This document shows, one piece after another, positions 1-8,261 of a DNA stretch of 39,845 bases (its first letter is position 1; the number at the start of each line of letters is the position of its first letter). Origin of the DNA: JBQTHP01 sp052389755 (GTDB taxonomy: Bacteria; Pseudomonadota; Gammaproteobacteria; Steroidobacterales; Steroidobacteraceae); the NCBI GenBank assembly GCA_052389755.1, contig JBQTHP010000076.1, forward strand, positions 1 to 39,845, given 5' to 3'. The position numbers and the translations under genes are program-made. The notes beneath the pieces were generated by a model. The model did no database searches. It saw only the letters and a list, made by a program, of their open reading frames with translations, and had not been told where the DNA came from.

Positions 1-360
1 TCACCCTGGTTTAGGGCATCGGGCAGATGGTCATGGCCGATACCCGGGAAAACTTTCGGGTTGAACGCCCGCATAAAGCGCTGTCCGCGCGGGCAATGCG
101 GGGGCCGGCCGAGCACTGATCGGACCGCTGGTCTCTCAGCCACCCCCACTCCCTGTCGGGAGTCATTCGGGGCCGGTGCGCGGGTGTGTCGCGCATCGGC
201 CCTCTTCTTGTCCGGCTTCCGTCTTCCGGCAAGAGGGCCGCCGTAAAACGTCGAGCGCCGCGCTCTCCTCCAGCCGGAAGACGGAGGGCGGAAGCCGGGA
301 GCCCGGCCAAATCCCAGTAGACTACGCATCCGCGTCAATCGCGCTCGAACGGAGCCGTGC
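1..360. other. intergenic region upstream of galU
   Basis: No protein-like reading frame is convincing here; the short frames on both strands have Arg/Ser-rich translations typical of GC-rich non-coding DNA. The right half holds nested inverted repeats, listed separately. The last bases before galU contain a GGAG Shine-Dalgarno about 8 nt ahead of its ATG. A clear sigma-70 promoter was not found. Confidence 0.5.
197..300. repeat. nested inverted repeats (REP-like) upstream of galU
   Basis: Positions 197-206 and 231-240 form a perfect 10-bp inverted repeat (CGGCCCTCTT / AAGAGGGCCG). Positions 218-230 and 273-285 form a perfect 13-bp inverted repeat (TCCGTCTTCCGGC and its complement). Positions 212-221 and 289-298 form a further 10-bp pair. 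The arms share a CCGGCTTCCG-like core, so alternative foldings are possible. There is no T-tract, so a simple terminator is unlikely. It may be a dispersed intergenic repeat or an mRNA end structure of a gene to the left of the window. Confidence 0.6.
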
Positions 361-1278
361 ATGACTGTGAAGTCGACAATCCGCACTGCGGTCTTTCCCG
401 TCGCGGGACGCGGCACGCGCTTTCTGCCCGCCACGAAGGCAAGCCCCAAAGAGATGCTGCCGGTCGTCGACAAGCCGCTCATCCAGTACGCGGTCGAAGA
501 GGCGCTCGCGGCGGGCGCGCGGCGGCTCGTGTTCATCACCGGCGCCTCGAAGCGCGCGATCGAGGACCATTTCGACACGGATCCTGAGCTCGAGCACTCG
601 CTCGAAGCGCAGGGCAAGACCGATCTCGCGCAGCAGGTGAGGAGCGTGCTGCCCTCGTACGCCTCGTGCATCTACATCCGGCAGCCAGCGCCCCTCGGCC
701 TGGGCCACGCTGTGCTCTGCGCGCAGCCCGCGGTGGGCTCGGAGCCGTTCTTCGTGCATCTCGCCGATGACCTGATCGATGCCGCGACGCCGTGTCTCAA
801 GCAGATGGCCGCCGTCTATCACGCGAAGCGCGCAAGCGTGCTCGGCGTCGAGCAGGTGCCGCGGAAGGACACGGACAAGTACGGCATCGTCGAGGTCGAG
901 GCCGGCAACTCTGCAACGAGCCGCATTCGCGGCATCGTCGAGAAGCCGAAGCCGGACGTTGCGCCGTCCACGCTCGCCGTCGTCGGGCGCTACATCCTCG
1001 CGCCGGCCATCTTCGAGCACCTCGAGCGGATCGGGCACGGCGCGGGCGGCGAAGTGCAGCTGACCGACGGAATCGCGCAGCTCATGCGGGAAGAGGCCGT
1101 GTACGCGTACCGGTTCACCGGCAGGCGCTACGACTGCGGCAGCAAGCTCGGTTATCTGCAGGCCACTGTCGAGTACGGGCTGCGGCATCCGCAGCTCGGC
1201 ACGCCGTTCCGTCGCTACCTGCAGGAGCTCATGCGCTCGAGTGCACGACCTCGGCGGCGGCCGGCAGCCAGATCGTGA
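361..1278 (+). CDS. galU: UTP--glucose-1-phosphate uridylyltransferase (GalU)
   Basis: This cytoplasmic enzyme makes UDP-glucose from UTP and glucose-1-phosphate, for envelope polysaccharides and glycolipids. The 305-residue protein starts with the nucleotidyltransferase signature (AVFPVAGRGTRFLPATKA, about residues 11-28), followed by KEMLPVVDKPLIQYAVEEA. It also has the GalU-typical HLADDLIDA, EKPKPD and GGEVQLTDGI segments. The ATG at 361 has GGAG upstream. The last residues after RRYLQEL are encoded inside a 49-bp repeat (1228-1276). The second copy of that repeat lies in the 3' end of the convergent histidine kinase gene, and read in the galU frame it also ends in a stop codon. So the present C-terminus probably equals the ancestral one. 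A sugar-type methyltransferase gene follows on the other strand. Confidence 0.95.
   Translation: MTVKSTIRTAVFPVAGRGTRFLPATKASPKEMLPVVDKPLIQYAVEEALAAGARRLVFITGASKRAIEDHFDTDPELEHSLEAQGKTDLAQQVRSVLPSYASCIYIRQPAPLGLGHAVLCAQPAVGSEPFFVHLADDLIDAATPCLKQMAAVYHAKRASVLGVEQVPRKDTDKYGIVEVEAGNSATSRIRGIVEKPKPDVAPSTLAVVGRYILAPAIFEHLERIGHGAGGEVQLTDGIAQLMREEAVYAYRFTGRRYDCGSKLGYLQATVEYGLRHPQLGTPFRRYLQELMRSSARPRRRPAARS
1228..1276 (+). repeat. 49-bp direct repeat, left copy (galU 3' end)
   Basis: Identical to 2101-2149 except for one base (C at 1244, T at 2117), with an offset of 873 bp. It encodes the last residues of GalU on the plus strand and ends within its stop codon. Bases on both sides of the two copies differ, so the edges are sharp. 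Together the copies bracket the methyltransferase gene. Confidence 0.93.
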
Positions 1279-1282
1279 GGCC

Positions 1283-2089
1283 CTATGCGCTCGTCGTGCA
1301 ATAGAGCTTCGATATTCGCGCCTCCTGCCTCGCTCTCGACATGAAATCCCGGTTTCTGTAAACCCGGTTTGGCCGCGCCCATCGGGAACCCTGTCGGGTG
1401 AAAGTGGAAATGGCATCGATCAGTCTCGAGCCGCGCCAATTCACCAATTCCTGACTTATGCACTGCAGCCCAGCCTCCCCGCAAAGGCGTTCGAACAGTG
1501 CTGCGGTCATGCTGAACGCGCGCCAACTATCCTCATCCAGAACGCGCAGGTTCCTCAGGAGCTGTCTTAGCCCGGACGGTCGCTTCAGCCTGTTGAAGAC
1601 CGCGAACGCATTCTTGTATGCCCCGATGTTCGAGTGGTGAATGAATCCCACGCCATCCGGTTTGAGTTTTCGCGCCAGCTGCGCCAGGTACGCCGTTACG
1701 ACGTCCGCTTCAGCGTGCACCAACGAGTCAAAGCTGAAGGCAAAATCGATCGAGTTGTCTGCAATCATGGCCAGAGACTTGCCATCGTTGACGTGGTACG
1801 TGATGTGCGATTCCGAGGCGAATCTCGCTTTGCAGGCCTCGATACATTCGCCGACCAGATCGACGATTATCAATTGCTTCGAATAGCGTCTCAGGTACTC
1901 GGTCCAGCGTCCGAATCCGGGAGCGATTTCCAGAATCGTCCCGGCAGGAACGTATGAATGGATCCGTGGATAGATCGCAAAGAACCATTGCGTCTCCACG
2001 CCGCCCCATGATTTCGACCACTGGTCGCCCCGCTGTGCCCACTCCCGCGGATTCGTCCACAGTTCCAGATTCTGTTCGACCGTAGGCAT
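1283..2089 (-). CDS. class I SAM-dependent methyltransferase, glycan-type (putative)
   Basis: A 268-residue Rossmann-fold methyltransferase. Motif I is ILEIAPGFGRW (about residues 52-62), followed by an acidic strand LIIVDLVGECIEACKARF, then DFAFSFDSLVHAE as the motif IV region and a LKPDGVGFIHHSN strand. The tryptophan-rich N-terminus (QWSKSWGGVETQWF) is of the kind seen in methyltransferases of surface polysaccharide clusters; the substrate is unknown. The ATG is preceded by a strong AGGAGGTA (2095-2102) that overlaps the histidine kinase stop codon, so it could be translated as the last gene of that operon. Base composition is visibly less GC-rich than both neighbours. With the flanking 49-bp repeats, this suggests acquisition by insertion. 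Confidence 0.8.
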   Translation of the reverse strand: MPTVEQNLELWTNPREWAQRGDQWSKSWGGVETQWFFAIYPRIHSYVPAGTILEIAPGFGRWTEYLRRYSKQLIIVDLVGECIEACKARFASESHITYHVNDGKSLAMIADNSIDFAFSFDSLVHAEADVVTAYLAQLARKLKPDGVGFIHHSNIGAYKNAFAVFNRLKRPSGLRQLLRNLRVLDEDSWRAFSMTAALFERLCGEAGLQCISQELVNWRGSRLIDAISTFTRQGSRWARPNRVYRNRDFMSRARQEARISKLYCTTSA

Positions 2090-2100
2090 CCGTTTACCTC

Positions 2101-2149
2101 CTCATGCGCTCGAGTGTACGACCTCGGCGGCGGCCGGCAGCCAGATCGT
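2101..2149 (+). repeat. 49-bp direct repeat, right copy (kinase 3' end)
   Basis: Second copy of 1228-1276 with one mismatch. On the minus strand it encodes the last residues of the histidine kinase, including its stop at 2102-2104. Read on the plus strand in the galU frame, it ends in a TAA at 2149-2151, immediately past the repeat edge. In an ancestor without the insert, galU and the kinase gene would therefore have overlapped tail to tail by about 50 bp. Confidence 0.93.
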
Positions 2150-3439
2150 AACGACCGCACCGCCGTCCGGACGGTTCGCGACGCTGAGGCGGCCGCCGTG
2201 GGCTTCGACGATCTCACGACACAGCGTGAGACCGAGACCCGTACCGCTCGCCTTCGTCGAGAAGAACGGCAGGAGCGCGTTGTGCAGCGCCTCCACCCCG
2301 AGGCCGCTGCCGCGATCGCGCACCTCGACGAGAAACCCTCCGCGCGACTCGCCGATCTCGAGCTCGATTGCTTCGGGGTCGGAGCCGGACTCCGCGGCGT
2401 TCTTCAGGAGGTTGATCAGCACCTGCTCGAGCTGTGAAGCGTCCACCGTCGCGCACCGCCTGGGCAGGGGCGCCGCGAGCCGGAAAGGCGTGGCGCCCTC
2501 GAGGCGCACGACCAGGTGCTCCCAGGCAACCGGAGCGACGCGCGGCCGCGGCAGCTTCGCAAAGCGCGCATAGCCGTCGATGAAGGCAGCGAGATGCGTG
2601 GCACGTTCCTCGATCGTCGCGAATACGCGGGTGAGCTGCGCGGTGTCCGGATCGTGCGCGAGCAACCGGCCGGAGTGCGCGAGCGAGGAGATCGGCGCGA
2701 GCGAGTTGTTGAGCTCGTGCGCGATCACGCGGATCACCTTCTTCCAGGTCGCGACTTCCTGCGCGGCGAGCTCACGAGTGAGCTGCTTCAGAAGCATGAG
2801 CCGATGGGGCTGCGCATTCAGCAGGAAGCGTCGCTGCGAGAGGTGGAACACCTGCGGCTCGCCCGCGATCTCGGTGGTGAAGAGTGTGTCGCCGTCGACT
2901 GAGAGCGCCTCGCGCAGCGGCTGCGGCTGGCCCGCGAGGACGGCTGCGAGCTCGAGGCCTTCGAGCCTGCGTCCGCCGCGAAAGAGCTGGCGCGCAGCCA
3001 CGTTGCTGTAGACGATGCGATCCGTCGCGTTCGTCAGCACGAGCGCGAGTGGCGTCGCCTGGATCACCGTGTCGAGCAGCAGCTCGCGCTGGAACAGATC
3101 GAGCCGCTCGCGACGCAGGAGATCGCCGAGGGAATTATATGTGCGGACGAGCTCGCCGAGCTCGTCGCGCGCGTCGTAGCCGACGGTCACGCTGAAATCG
3201 TGGTCGCGCAGGCTCACGATGCCGTCGCTCACCGCATGCAGCACGCGCACCCAGGGACGCACGAGTCGCGCGGCGAACCACAGACCGAGCGGAATCACGA
3301 CGAGCACCGCCGCGAGCGCGCCGAACATGGGTGACCGAAGCCACGCGCCCGCGAATGCGGCGATTGCCGCAGCGAGCAATGCGAGACAGAGCAGGGCGGC
3401 GGCGAGGCGCCCTGCCAGCGAGGTCCGCAAGCGCATCAC
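2102..3439 (-). CDS. NtrY-like membrane sensor histidine kinase
   Basis: A 445-residue sensor kinase, presumed partner of the adjacent sigma-54 activator. Two hydrophobic helices (about residues 11-33 and 39-60) lie close together, leaving almost no periplasmic domain. A HAMP-like linker (about 60-115) and a PAS-like region (about 118-215) follow. The phospho-acceptor H-box is VIAHELNNSLAPI with His241. The ATPase domain shows the N-box INLLKNAAE and the G-boxes RDRGSGLG and GTGLGLTLC. HELNN is typical of the NtrY branch. The start is a GTG at 3439, or an ATG one codon later; either overlaps the regulator's stop, implying coupling. The last codons lie in the 49-bp repeat shared with galU. Confidence 0.9.
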   Translation of the reverse strand: MMRLRTSLAGRLAAALLCLALLAAAIAAFAGAWLRSPMFGALAAVLVVIPLGLWFAARLVRPWVRVLHAVSDGIVSLRDHDFSVTVGYDARDELGELVRTYNSLGDLLRRERLDLFQRELLLDTVIQATPLALVLTNATDRIVYSNVAARQLFRGGRRLEGLELAAVLAGQPQPLREALSVDGDTLFTTEIAGEPQVFHLSQRRFLLNAQPHRLMLLKQLTRELAAQEVATWKKVIRVIAHELNNSLAPISSLAHSGRLLAHDPDTAQLTRVFATIEERATHLAAFIDGYARFAKLPRPRVAPVAWEHLVVRLEGATPFRLAAPLPRRCATVDASQLEQVLINLLKNAAESGSDPEAIELEIGESRGGFLVEVRDRGSGLGVEALHNALLPFFSTKASGTGLGLTLCREIVEAHGGRLSVANRPDGGAVVTIWLPAAAEVVHSSA

Positions 3440-4809
3440 GTGCCGGCTCTTAGGCCGAGCTTCTCCATGCGGCGGTAGAGTGCCTGACGGGAGAGGCCGA
3501 GGTCACGCGCCGCGTGCGCGATGACGCCCTGCGCGCGTCCGAGGGCCTGTTCGATCGTGTCGCGGTCGAGCGCCGGTTCATCCGCGGCAGCGCTTGCAGC
3601 CGGCAGGTTCAGCACGCCGGCGTCGATCGTGCGGTTCGAGGCGAGGAGACACGCGCGGCGCATCACGTTCGCAAGCTCGCGCACGTTGCCCGGCCAGTGG
3701 TAGCGCGTGAGCGCGCGTTCGGCGTCCGGGGTGAGCGAAAAGCCCTGCTCGAGAAAATGCGTCGCGAGCGGAACGATGTCCTCGCGCCGTTCGGCGAGCG
3801 GCGGCACTTCGAGCTCGATCACGTTGAGCCGATAGAAGAGGTCCTCGCGGAATCGGCCGGCACGGATCGCCTCGCGAAGGTTCGCGTTCGTCGCCGCGAC
3901 GACGCGCACCTTCGCGCGCCGAGTGACGTTGGAGCCGAGACGCTCGAACTCGCCCGTCTGCAGCACTCTCAGGAGCTTCGCCTGGCCGGACCCTGAGAGG
4001 TTCGCGAGCTCATCGAGAAACAGCGTCCCGCCGTCCGCAGCCTCGAAGCGCCCCGCGCGTGCGCGGGCACCGGTGAACGCACCGGTCTCGGTGCCGAAGA
4101 GCTCCGCCTCCATCAGGTCATCGGGCAGGGCGCCGAGATTCACTTTCAGATACGGCTTGTCGCGCACGGCGGAGTTGGCCTGGACGATGTCGGCGAGCAC
4201 TTCTTTGCCGGCGCCGTTCGGGCCGGTCATGAGAATCGGCACGTCGGCATGCGCGACCTGCGTCGCCATGGCGACGAGCGTGTGCATCACGTCGCTTTCG
4301 TAGACGAGCCCGCAGAGCCGGAAGCGCTCCGCGAGGTCGGTCCGGGCCGCCTGCCGGCGCGCGCGGATAGCGCTGGTTTCCGCCTGCGCCGCCCGCAGGT
4401 CGAGAAGATTGCGCACGGTGGTGAGCAGTCGCGCATCGTCCCAGGGCTTCGCGACGTAGTCGGCAGCGCCCGCCTTGACGAGCTCGACGGCGGTCTCGAG
4501 GTGCGTCCAGGCGGTGAGCAGAATGATCGGTATGTCCGGCGCGCGGCGGCGGATCTCACGAAAGAGCGCGACGCCTTCCTCACCGCTCGTCGCCTCGCGG
4601 CGAAAATTCATATCCTGGATGACGAGATCCACCGGCTCGCGCGCGAGCTCCGCGAGACCTTCATCCGGTGCGCCCGCGGTGCGCACGCGCACGCCGTGCA
4701 GTGAGAGCAGCACATCGAACGCCGTGCGCACGGCCTCGTTGTCGTCGATGACCAGGACGGTCCGGTTGGCCAAGCTCGCCCGCAGGGATGACGCGTCGGG
4801 GTTTTGCAT
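3436..4809 (-). CDS. NtrC-family sigma-54-dependent response regulator
   Basis: A 457-residue activator with three domains. The receiver (about 14-130) has the phospho-acceptor Asp66 in VIQDMNF and the conserved Lys in YVAKPW. The AAA+ sigma-54 interaction domain (about 168-395) has Walker A GPNGAGKE, the GAFTGA loop at 242-247 that contacts sigma-54, and Walker B TLFLDE. A Fis-type helix-turn-helix lies at the C-terminus (AARDLGLSRQALYRRMEKLG). The Shine-Dalgarno ahead of the ATG is weak. It lies between the efflux permeases and the histidine kinase, on the same strand. A sigma-54 promoter match and clustered repeats upstream of the first efflux gene make that operon the likely target. The signal sensed is unknown. 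Confidence 0.93.
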   Translation of the reverse strand: MQNPDASSLRASLANRTVLVIDDNEAVRTAFDVLLSLHGVRVRTAGAPDEGLAELAREPVDLVIQDMNFRREATSGEEGVALFREIRRRAPDIPIILLTAWTHLETAVELVKAGAADYVAKPWDDARLLTTVRNLLDLRAAQAETSAIRARRQAARTDLAERFRLCGLVYESDVMHTLVAMATQVAHADVPILMTGPNGAGKEVLADIVQANSAVRDKPYLKVNLGALPDDLMEAELFGTETGAFTGARARAGRFEAADGGTLFLDELANLSGSGQAKLLRVLQTGEFERLGSNVTRRAKVRVVAATNANLREAIRAGRFREDLFYRLNVIELEVPPLAERREDIVPLATHFLEQGFSLTPDAERALTRYHWPGNVRELANVMRRACLLASNRTIDAGVLNLPAASAAADEPALDRDTIEQALGRAQGVIAHAARDLGLSRQALYRRMEKLGLRAGT

Positions 4810-4849
4810 GAGCTTGGATGCGGGCGGCGGAGAAAGGGTTGAGGTAGGA

Positions 4850-4880
4850 GCCTACAGCCTTCAGCTCACAGCCTACAGCC
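4850..4880. repeat. short direct repeat GCCTACAGCC x2
   Basis: GCCTACAGCC occurs at 4850-4859 and again at 4871-4880, separated by TTCAGCTCACA. The unit overlaps the left arm of the large hairpin in the same gap. It looks like simple expansion or a dispersed intergenic element rather than an operator. Confidence 0.5.
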
Positions 4881-4932
4881 AAGAGGAAGAGAAGACGCGC
4901 GGCTCTGGCGCTCTTCGCTGTCGGCTGTGAGC
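4864..4932 (-). repeat. 16-bp inverted repeat between permease and regulator genes
   Basis: Positions 4864-4879 (GCTCACAGCCTACAGC) pair with 4917-4932 (GCTGTCGGCTGTGAGC) over 16 bp with one mismatch. The 37-nt loop contains another GAAGAG/CTCTTC pair. In the mRNA this hairpin begins within two bases of the second permease's stop codon. There is no T-run. It could protect the efflux mRNA or reduce read-through into the regulator genes. Function is inferred only from its position. Confidence 0.6.
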
Positions 4933-4933
4933 G

Positions 4934-6148
4934 CTAAACCGTTCGTGTAGCGACGGCTGGCGAAACAGCCGCGGCGCGCCGAGCTGGCTGGAGGACCGCG
5001 GCGAGCCCGAGCCCCCAGATCGCGAGCACACCGGCGACGAGATAGTACAGGTCGAGGCGCGGCAGCTCGTACTCGAGCGACAGCCAGTAGCCGACGCCGA
5101 GCGCGAACGCGCAGCCGACTACGATTCCTGTGGTCGTAATCAGCCAGTTCTCGACCATGAAGTAGCGCACGATGTCGCCCTTGCGCGCGCCCACCGCGCG
5201 GCGCGTGCCGATCTGCTTCGTGCGCGTGCTCACGTTGAAGGTCGCAAGCCCGAAGATGCCGAGCGCGGCGACGCCGAGAAGCAGCGCGGTCACGCTGACG
5301 AGGAAGATCGACGTGTTGCGATCGGTGCGGTAGCTGCGCTTCTTGAAGAACTCGAAGGGGCGTACCCACTCGATCATGCGCTCGGGGTTCGAGGTGGAGA
5401 GCTTTTCCTCGACGAGGCGCATCACGGTATCGCGCTGCCCCGGCGCCGTGCGGACGATATACGCGTTGTTGTTCGAGTAGCTCGGCAGCCGCGGTTGCAG
5501 CACGACGTTCTCGAGCTTGTCCCAGTTGACCCACGCGGCTTGCATCTTGTCGATGATCCCGATCACCACCGCCGTTCGGTTCTGGCCGTCATAGATGGTG
5601 CGGCCGAGCCCGTTCTCTGTGCCGAAGAGCTCCTTCGAGTACGCCTTCGTGATGATCATCTGTGGGACGAAACTGTCGCCTTGCGTCGGCGGCAGGATCT
5701 CCCCGCGGGTGAAGCCGCGGCCGGCGACGAGCTTGACGCCGAGCGCATCGATCACTCCCTCGTCCGTCTGCAGATACGCCGCCGACTTGGTTTCTGACGG
5801 TTTCGCGTCCGGCTTGTTCGAGTAGCCGCTCGAGCTGCCGCCGCCCGACAGCGGAACCCAGCTCGTCGCCGCGGCGCCGATCACTCCGGGCACGCTGCGC
5901 AGATACTCGACGTCCTCGCGCATGGTCGCCTCATGATCGTAGTTGCGGCCGAAGCCCGAGTTCTCGATCACCAGCATGTTCGCGTCGTCCATGCCAGTAA
6001 CGCGGCTCACCTTGTCGACTCGCTGCTTGACCACGTATACGGCGTTCACGAGTACGCCGAGCGCGAGTGACATCTGCAGCGCGACGAGGATGGCGCCGGT
6101 GCGATTGCGCAGCAGCGCGGAGATGATCGGGCGGACGTTCCAGGTCAT
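4934..6148 (-). CDS. FtsX/MacB-type ABC transporter permease (second)
   Basis: A 404-residue inner-membrane permease of the MacB/FtsX family. It has an N-terminal membrane helix (about residues 18-40) and a large periplasmic domain starting around VIENSGFGRNYDHEATMRED. Three C-terminal helices contain SVTALLLGVAALGIFGLATF and the family motif RTKQIGTRRAVGARKGDIVRYF. The ATG at 6148 was chosen because it starts at the first membrane helix, has a GAGGAT Shine-Dalgarno, and lies 11 bp after the previous permease. The same frame is open further upstream, but that part lies inside the first permease and reads as Arg-rich shadow. It probably heterodimerises with the first permease and uses the shared ATPase. 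Confidence 0.87.
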   Translation of the reverse strand: MTWNVRPIISALLRNRTGAILVALQMSLALGVLVNAVYVVKQRVDKVSRVTGMDDANMLVIENSGFGRNYDHEATMREDVEYLRSVPGVIGAAATSWVPLSGGGSSSGYSNKPDAKPSETKSAAYLQTDEGVIDALGVKLVAGRGFTRGEILPPTQGDSFVPQMIITKAYSKELFGTENGLGRTIYDGQNRTAVVIGIIDKMQAAWVNWDKLENVVLQPRLPSYSNNNAYIVRTAPGQRDTVMRLVEEKLSTSNPERMIEWVRPFEFFKKRSYRTDRNTSIFLVSVTALLLGVAALGIFGLATFNVSTRTKQIGTRRAVGARKGDIVRYFMVENWLITTTGIVVGCAFALGVGYWLSLEYELPRLDLYYLVAGVLAIWGLGLAAVLQPARRAAAVSPAVATRTV

Positions 6149-6159
6149 GGCTTGGATCC

Positions 6160-7503
6160 TCACTGACTCTTGAGATACGAGGCCGGAGGCAGCCGGCCGA
6201 TGCGCCACGCCGGATACAGCCCGGCAGCCACCGCCGCCACGACCGCGAGGATGAGCGCGGAGACGACGCTGGTGGCATCCACGTGGGCCAGCGCCTGATA
6301 GCCTCCGGAGCGGAGCGGATCGGCGTACAGCGCCCGCAGCCCCCAGAGGCCGAGCGCGCCGAGCACGAGCCCGCACAGGGCGCCGGCGGCGGCGACCACA
6401 CCGACTTCGGTGAGAAGTTGCAGGAAGATGTGCCGGCGACTTGCGCCGAGCGCACGCCGTACGCCCGTAATCGGGGCACCGTTCAGGAACTTCGCGAGCA
6501 GCAGCCCAACCGTATTGATCAGGCACACGGCGAGGAAGGCGAACGCGATGCCGACGAGAAGCCGGTTGTCGCTCCCGACCACCTGGTTGTCGACCAGCCA
6601 TTGCGATAGGGGTGTGAGGCGGTTATTGAGGGGTCGTGCATAGCGACCCGCATTCTTCTGTTCGCGAGCATAGTTGTCGATCCAGGCCTGCATGCGCTCG
6701 CGCGCGGCCTGGTCGGGCAACTCGACCCAAAGCTGAGTCCAGACGCACTCGGAGCCGAGAAACTCTCTGAAACCCTCGATCGGCTCGGGTTTCCAGCAGT
6801 TGGTGTTGCCCATATTGAGCAGCTCCAGAGCCTCGCCCCACAGGAACGGGATGTAGACATCGCTCGGATCGGCGAGCGCGCCGGTATTCAGGTCGTACAC
6901 CCGTGGAAGCATCAACCAGTCATCGACGACGCCGATGACGCGGAATTCGCGATCGTTGAAGCGCACCGTGCGACCCACGCTGTTCTTGCCGCCGAACAGC
7001 TCGTCGTTGGATTTCTTGCTGAGCACGATGACCGGCTCGGGTCCGTTGTCGGCGGCATCGTTCCAGGCGCCGCCGTACAGAAACGGAGTGTCGAACATCT
7101 CGAAGAAATCCTTGGTCGTCGCGCGCATGTGGCCCTGCTGCGGCTTCGTCGAGCCATCGACCGTGGTCAGCACGCCGTAGGGCGTATACATCTTTACCTT
7201 GCGTTCGGGGATATCCGAATCGTAGAGCGCGTTGAGGTCGCGATAGGTGAGCTGCGGGGGCGGCAGGTGGATCAGCTCCGGTTCCTCATCGTAGTAGGCC
7301 TGCTCGGGGTCCCACGCATCGAACGTTACCGCGTACAGGCGGTCGTCCTTGTACCAGAGCGGATTGCCCGCCATCGCGCGGTACATGGTGAGCGTGATCA
7401 CGCATACCGCGATGCCGAGGCCGATCGCGAGCACCATGAGAGCCGTCAGGCCGGGGTTGCGCTTGAAGCTCATCAGCGCGAGGCGCAGGTAATAGCCGGT
7501 CAT
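6160..7503 (-). CDS. FtsX/MacB-type ABC transporter permease (first)
   Basis: A 447-residue permease with an N-terminal helix (GLTALMVLAIGLGIAVCVIT, about 18-37) and a periplasmic domain of about 250 residues. The C-terminal three-helix FtsX domain includes ITGVRRALGASRRHIFLQL and ends in LYPAWRIGRLPPASYLKSQ. The ATG at 7503 follows AGGAAGG at good spacing, 13 bp after the ATPase stop. Having two different permeases beside one ATPase and one adaptor is a layout known for MacB-like exporters next to NtrC/NtrY-type regulators in some proteobacteria. The substrate is unknown; lipids, peptides or macrolide-like compounds are possible. Confidence 0.9.
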   Translation of the reverse strand: MTGYYLRLALMSFKRNPGLTALMVLAIGLGIAVCVITLTMYRAMAGNPLWYKDDRLYAVTFDAWDPEQAYYDEEPELIHLPPPQLTYRDLNALYDSDIPERKVKMYTPYGVLTTVDGSTKPQQGHMRATTKDFFEMFDTPFLYGGAWNDAADNGPEPVIVLSKKSNDELFGGKNSVGRTVRFNDREFRVIGVVDDWLMLPRVYDLNTGALADPSDVYIPFLWGEALELLNMGNTNCWKPEPIEGFREFLGSECVWTQLWVELPDQAARERMQAWIDNYAREQKNAGRYARPLNNRLTPLSQWLVDNQVVGSDNRLLVGIAFAFLAVCLINTVGLLLAKFLNGAPITGVRRALGASRRHIFLQLLTEVGVVAAAGALCGLVLGALGLWGLRALYADPLRSGGYQALAHVDATSVVSALILAVVAAVAAGLYPAWRIGRLPPASYLKSQ

Positions 7504-7516
7504 GGTCGTGCCCTTC

Positions 7517-8236
7517 CTAACCCATAGCCGCGTTTGCCGCAGCGACGGCAGCGGGACGCAACTCGAAGGGTTTCAGATCGGAGATCTGCCCGTCGACGAC
7601 GTGCACGTTGCGATGCGCGCGGCGCGCGAGCTCTGGATCGTGCGTCACCATGATCACCGTCGTGCCCATCTCGTTGATCTGCTCGAGGAGGTCCAGCACC
7701 TGGCGTGCCATGAGCGAGTCGAGATTGCCGGTGGGCTCGTCGGCCAGCAGGAACTTCGGATCGCCCGCGATCGCGCGTGCGATGGCCGCGCGCTGCTGCT
7801 GCCCGCCCGAGAGCTGCGATGGCATGTGCTTCATGCGCGAAGCGAGGCCGACGATCTCGAGGGCGCTCGTGATGCGCGTGTGCCGGTCCGATGCTTTCAT
7901 GCGCCGGTAGCGCAGCGGCACGTCCACGTTGTCGTAGATGTCGAGATCGGGGATCAGATTGAAGCTCTGGAAGATGAAGCCGATCTTCTCGTTGCGAAGG
8001 CGCGAGCGCGCATCGTCGGAGAGCTGGCTCACGTCCTGATCATCCAGCACGTACGCGCCCGTCTCGAAACCTTCGAGCAGCCCCGCGACGTTGAGGAATG
8101 TCGTCTTGCCCGAGCCCGAAGGACCCGTGACCGCGACGAACTCCCCCCCGTTTACCTCGAGCGAGAAATCGCGCAGCGCGTGCGTCTCGATGAGGTCGGT
8201 GCGGTAGATCTTGCTGATGTTCTGCATCTGGAGCAT
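7517..8236 (-). CDS. MacB/LolD-type ABC transporter ATPase
   Basis: A 239-residue ATP-binding subunit that powers the two adjacent permeases. Visible motifs are Walker A GPSGSGKTT, the Q-loop IFQSFNLIP, the signature LSGGQQQR, Walker B FLLADEPTGNLDS and the switch His in MVTHDPE. The NLDS D-loop and the length match the LolD/MacB ATPase group. The ATG at 8236 gives MLQMQNISKIY, the normal family start, with AAGAGG upstream. A GTG at 8329 would add an unconserved tail overlapping the adaptor gene and is rejected. It lies 25 bp after the adaptor stop. Confidence 0.92.
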   Translation of the reverse strand: MLQMQNISKIYRTDLIETHALRDFSLEVNGGEFVAVTGPSGSGKTTFLNVAGLLEGFETGAYVLDDQDVSQLSDDARSRLRNEKIGFIFQSFNLIPDLDIYDNVDVPLRYRRMKASDRHTRITSALEIVGLASRMKHMPSQLSGGQQQRAAIARAIAGDPKFLLADEPTGNLDSLMARQVLDLLEQINEMGTTVIMVTHDPELARRAHRNVHVVDGQISDLKPFELRPAAVAAANAAMG

Positions 8237-8261
8237 GAGGTGAACCTCTTCGGTCGAAAAA

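Noticed and set aside
322..1416. A 364-codon minus-strand frame opposite galU
   Set aside because: Low-complexity Arg-rich translation; galU on the plus strand is unambiguous.
1228..2149. An insertion sequence flanked by target-site duplications
   Set aside because: The repeats are direct and 49 bp long, no transposase or terminal inverted repeats exist, and the only gene inside is a methyltransferase.
6149..6601. N-terminal extension of the second permease
   Set aside because: The extension lies wholly inside the first permease gene and has no membrane helix or Shine-Dalgarno; the ATG at 6148 has both.
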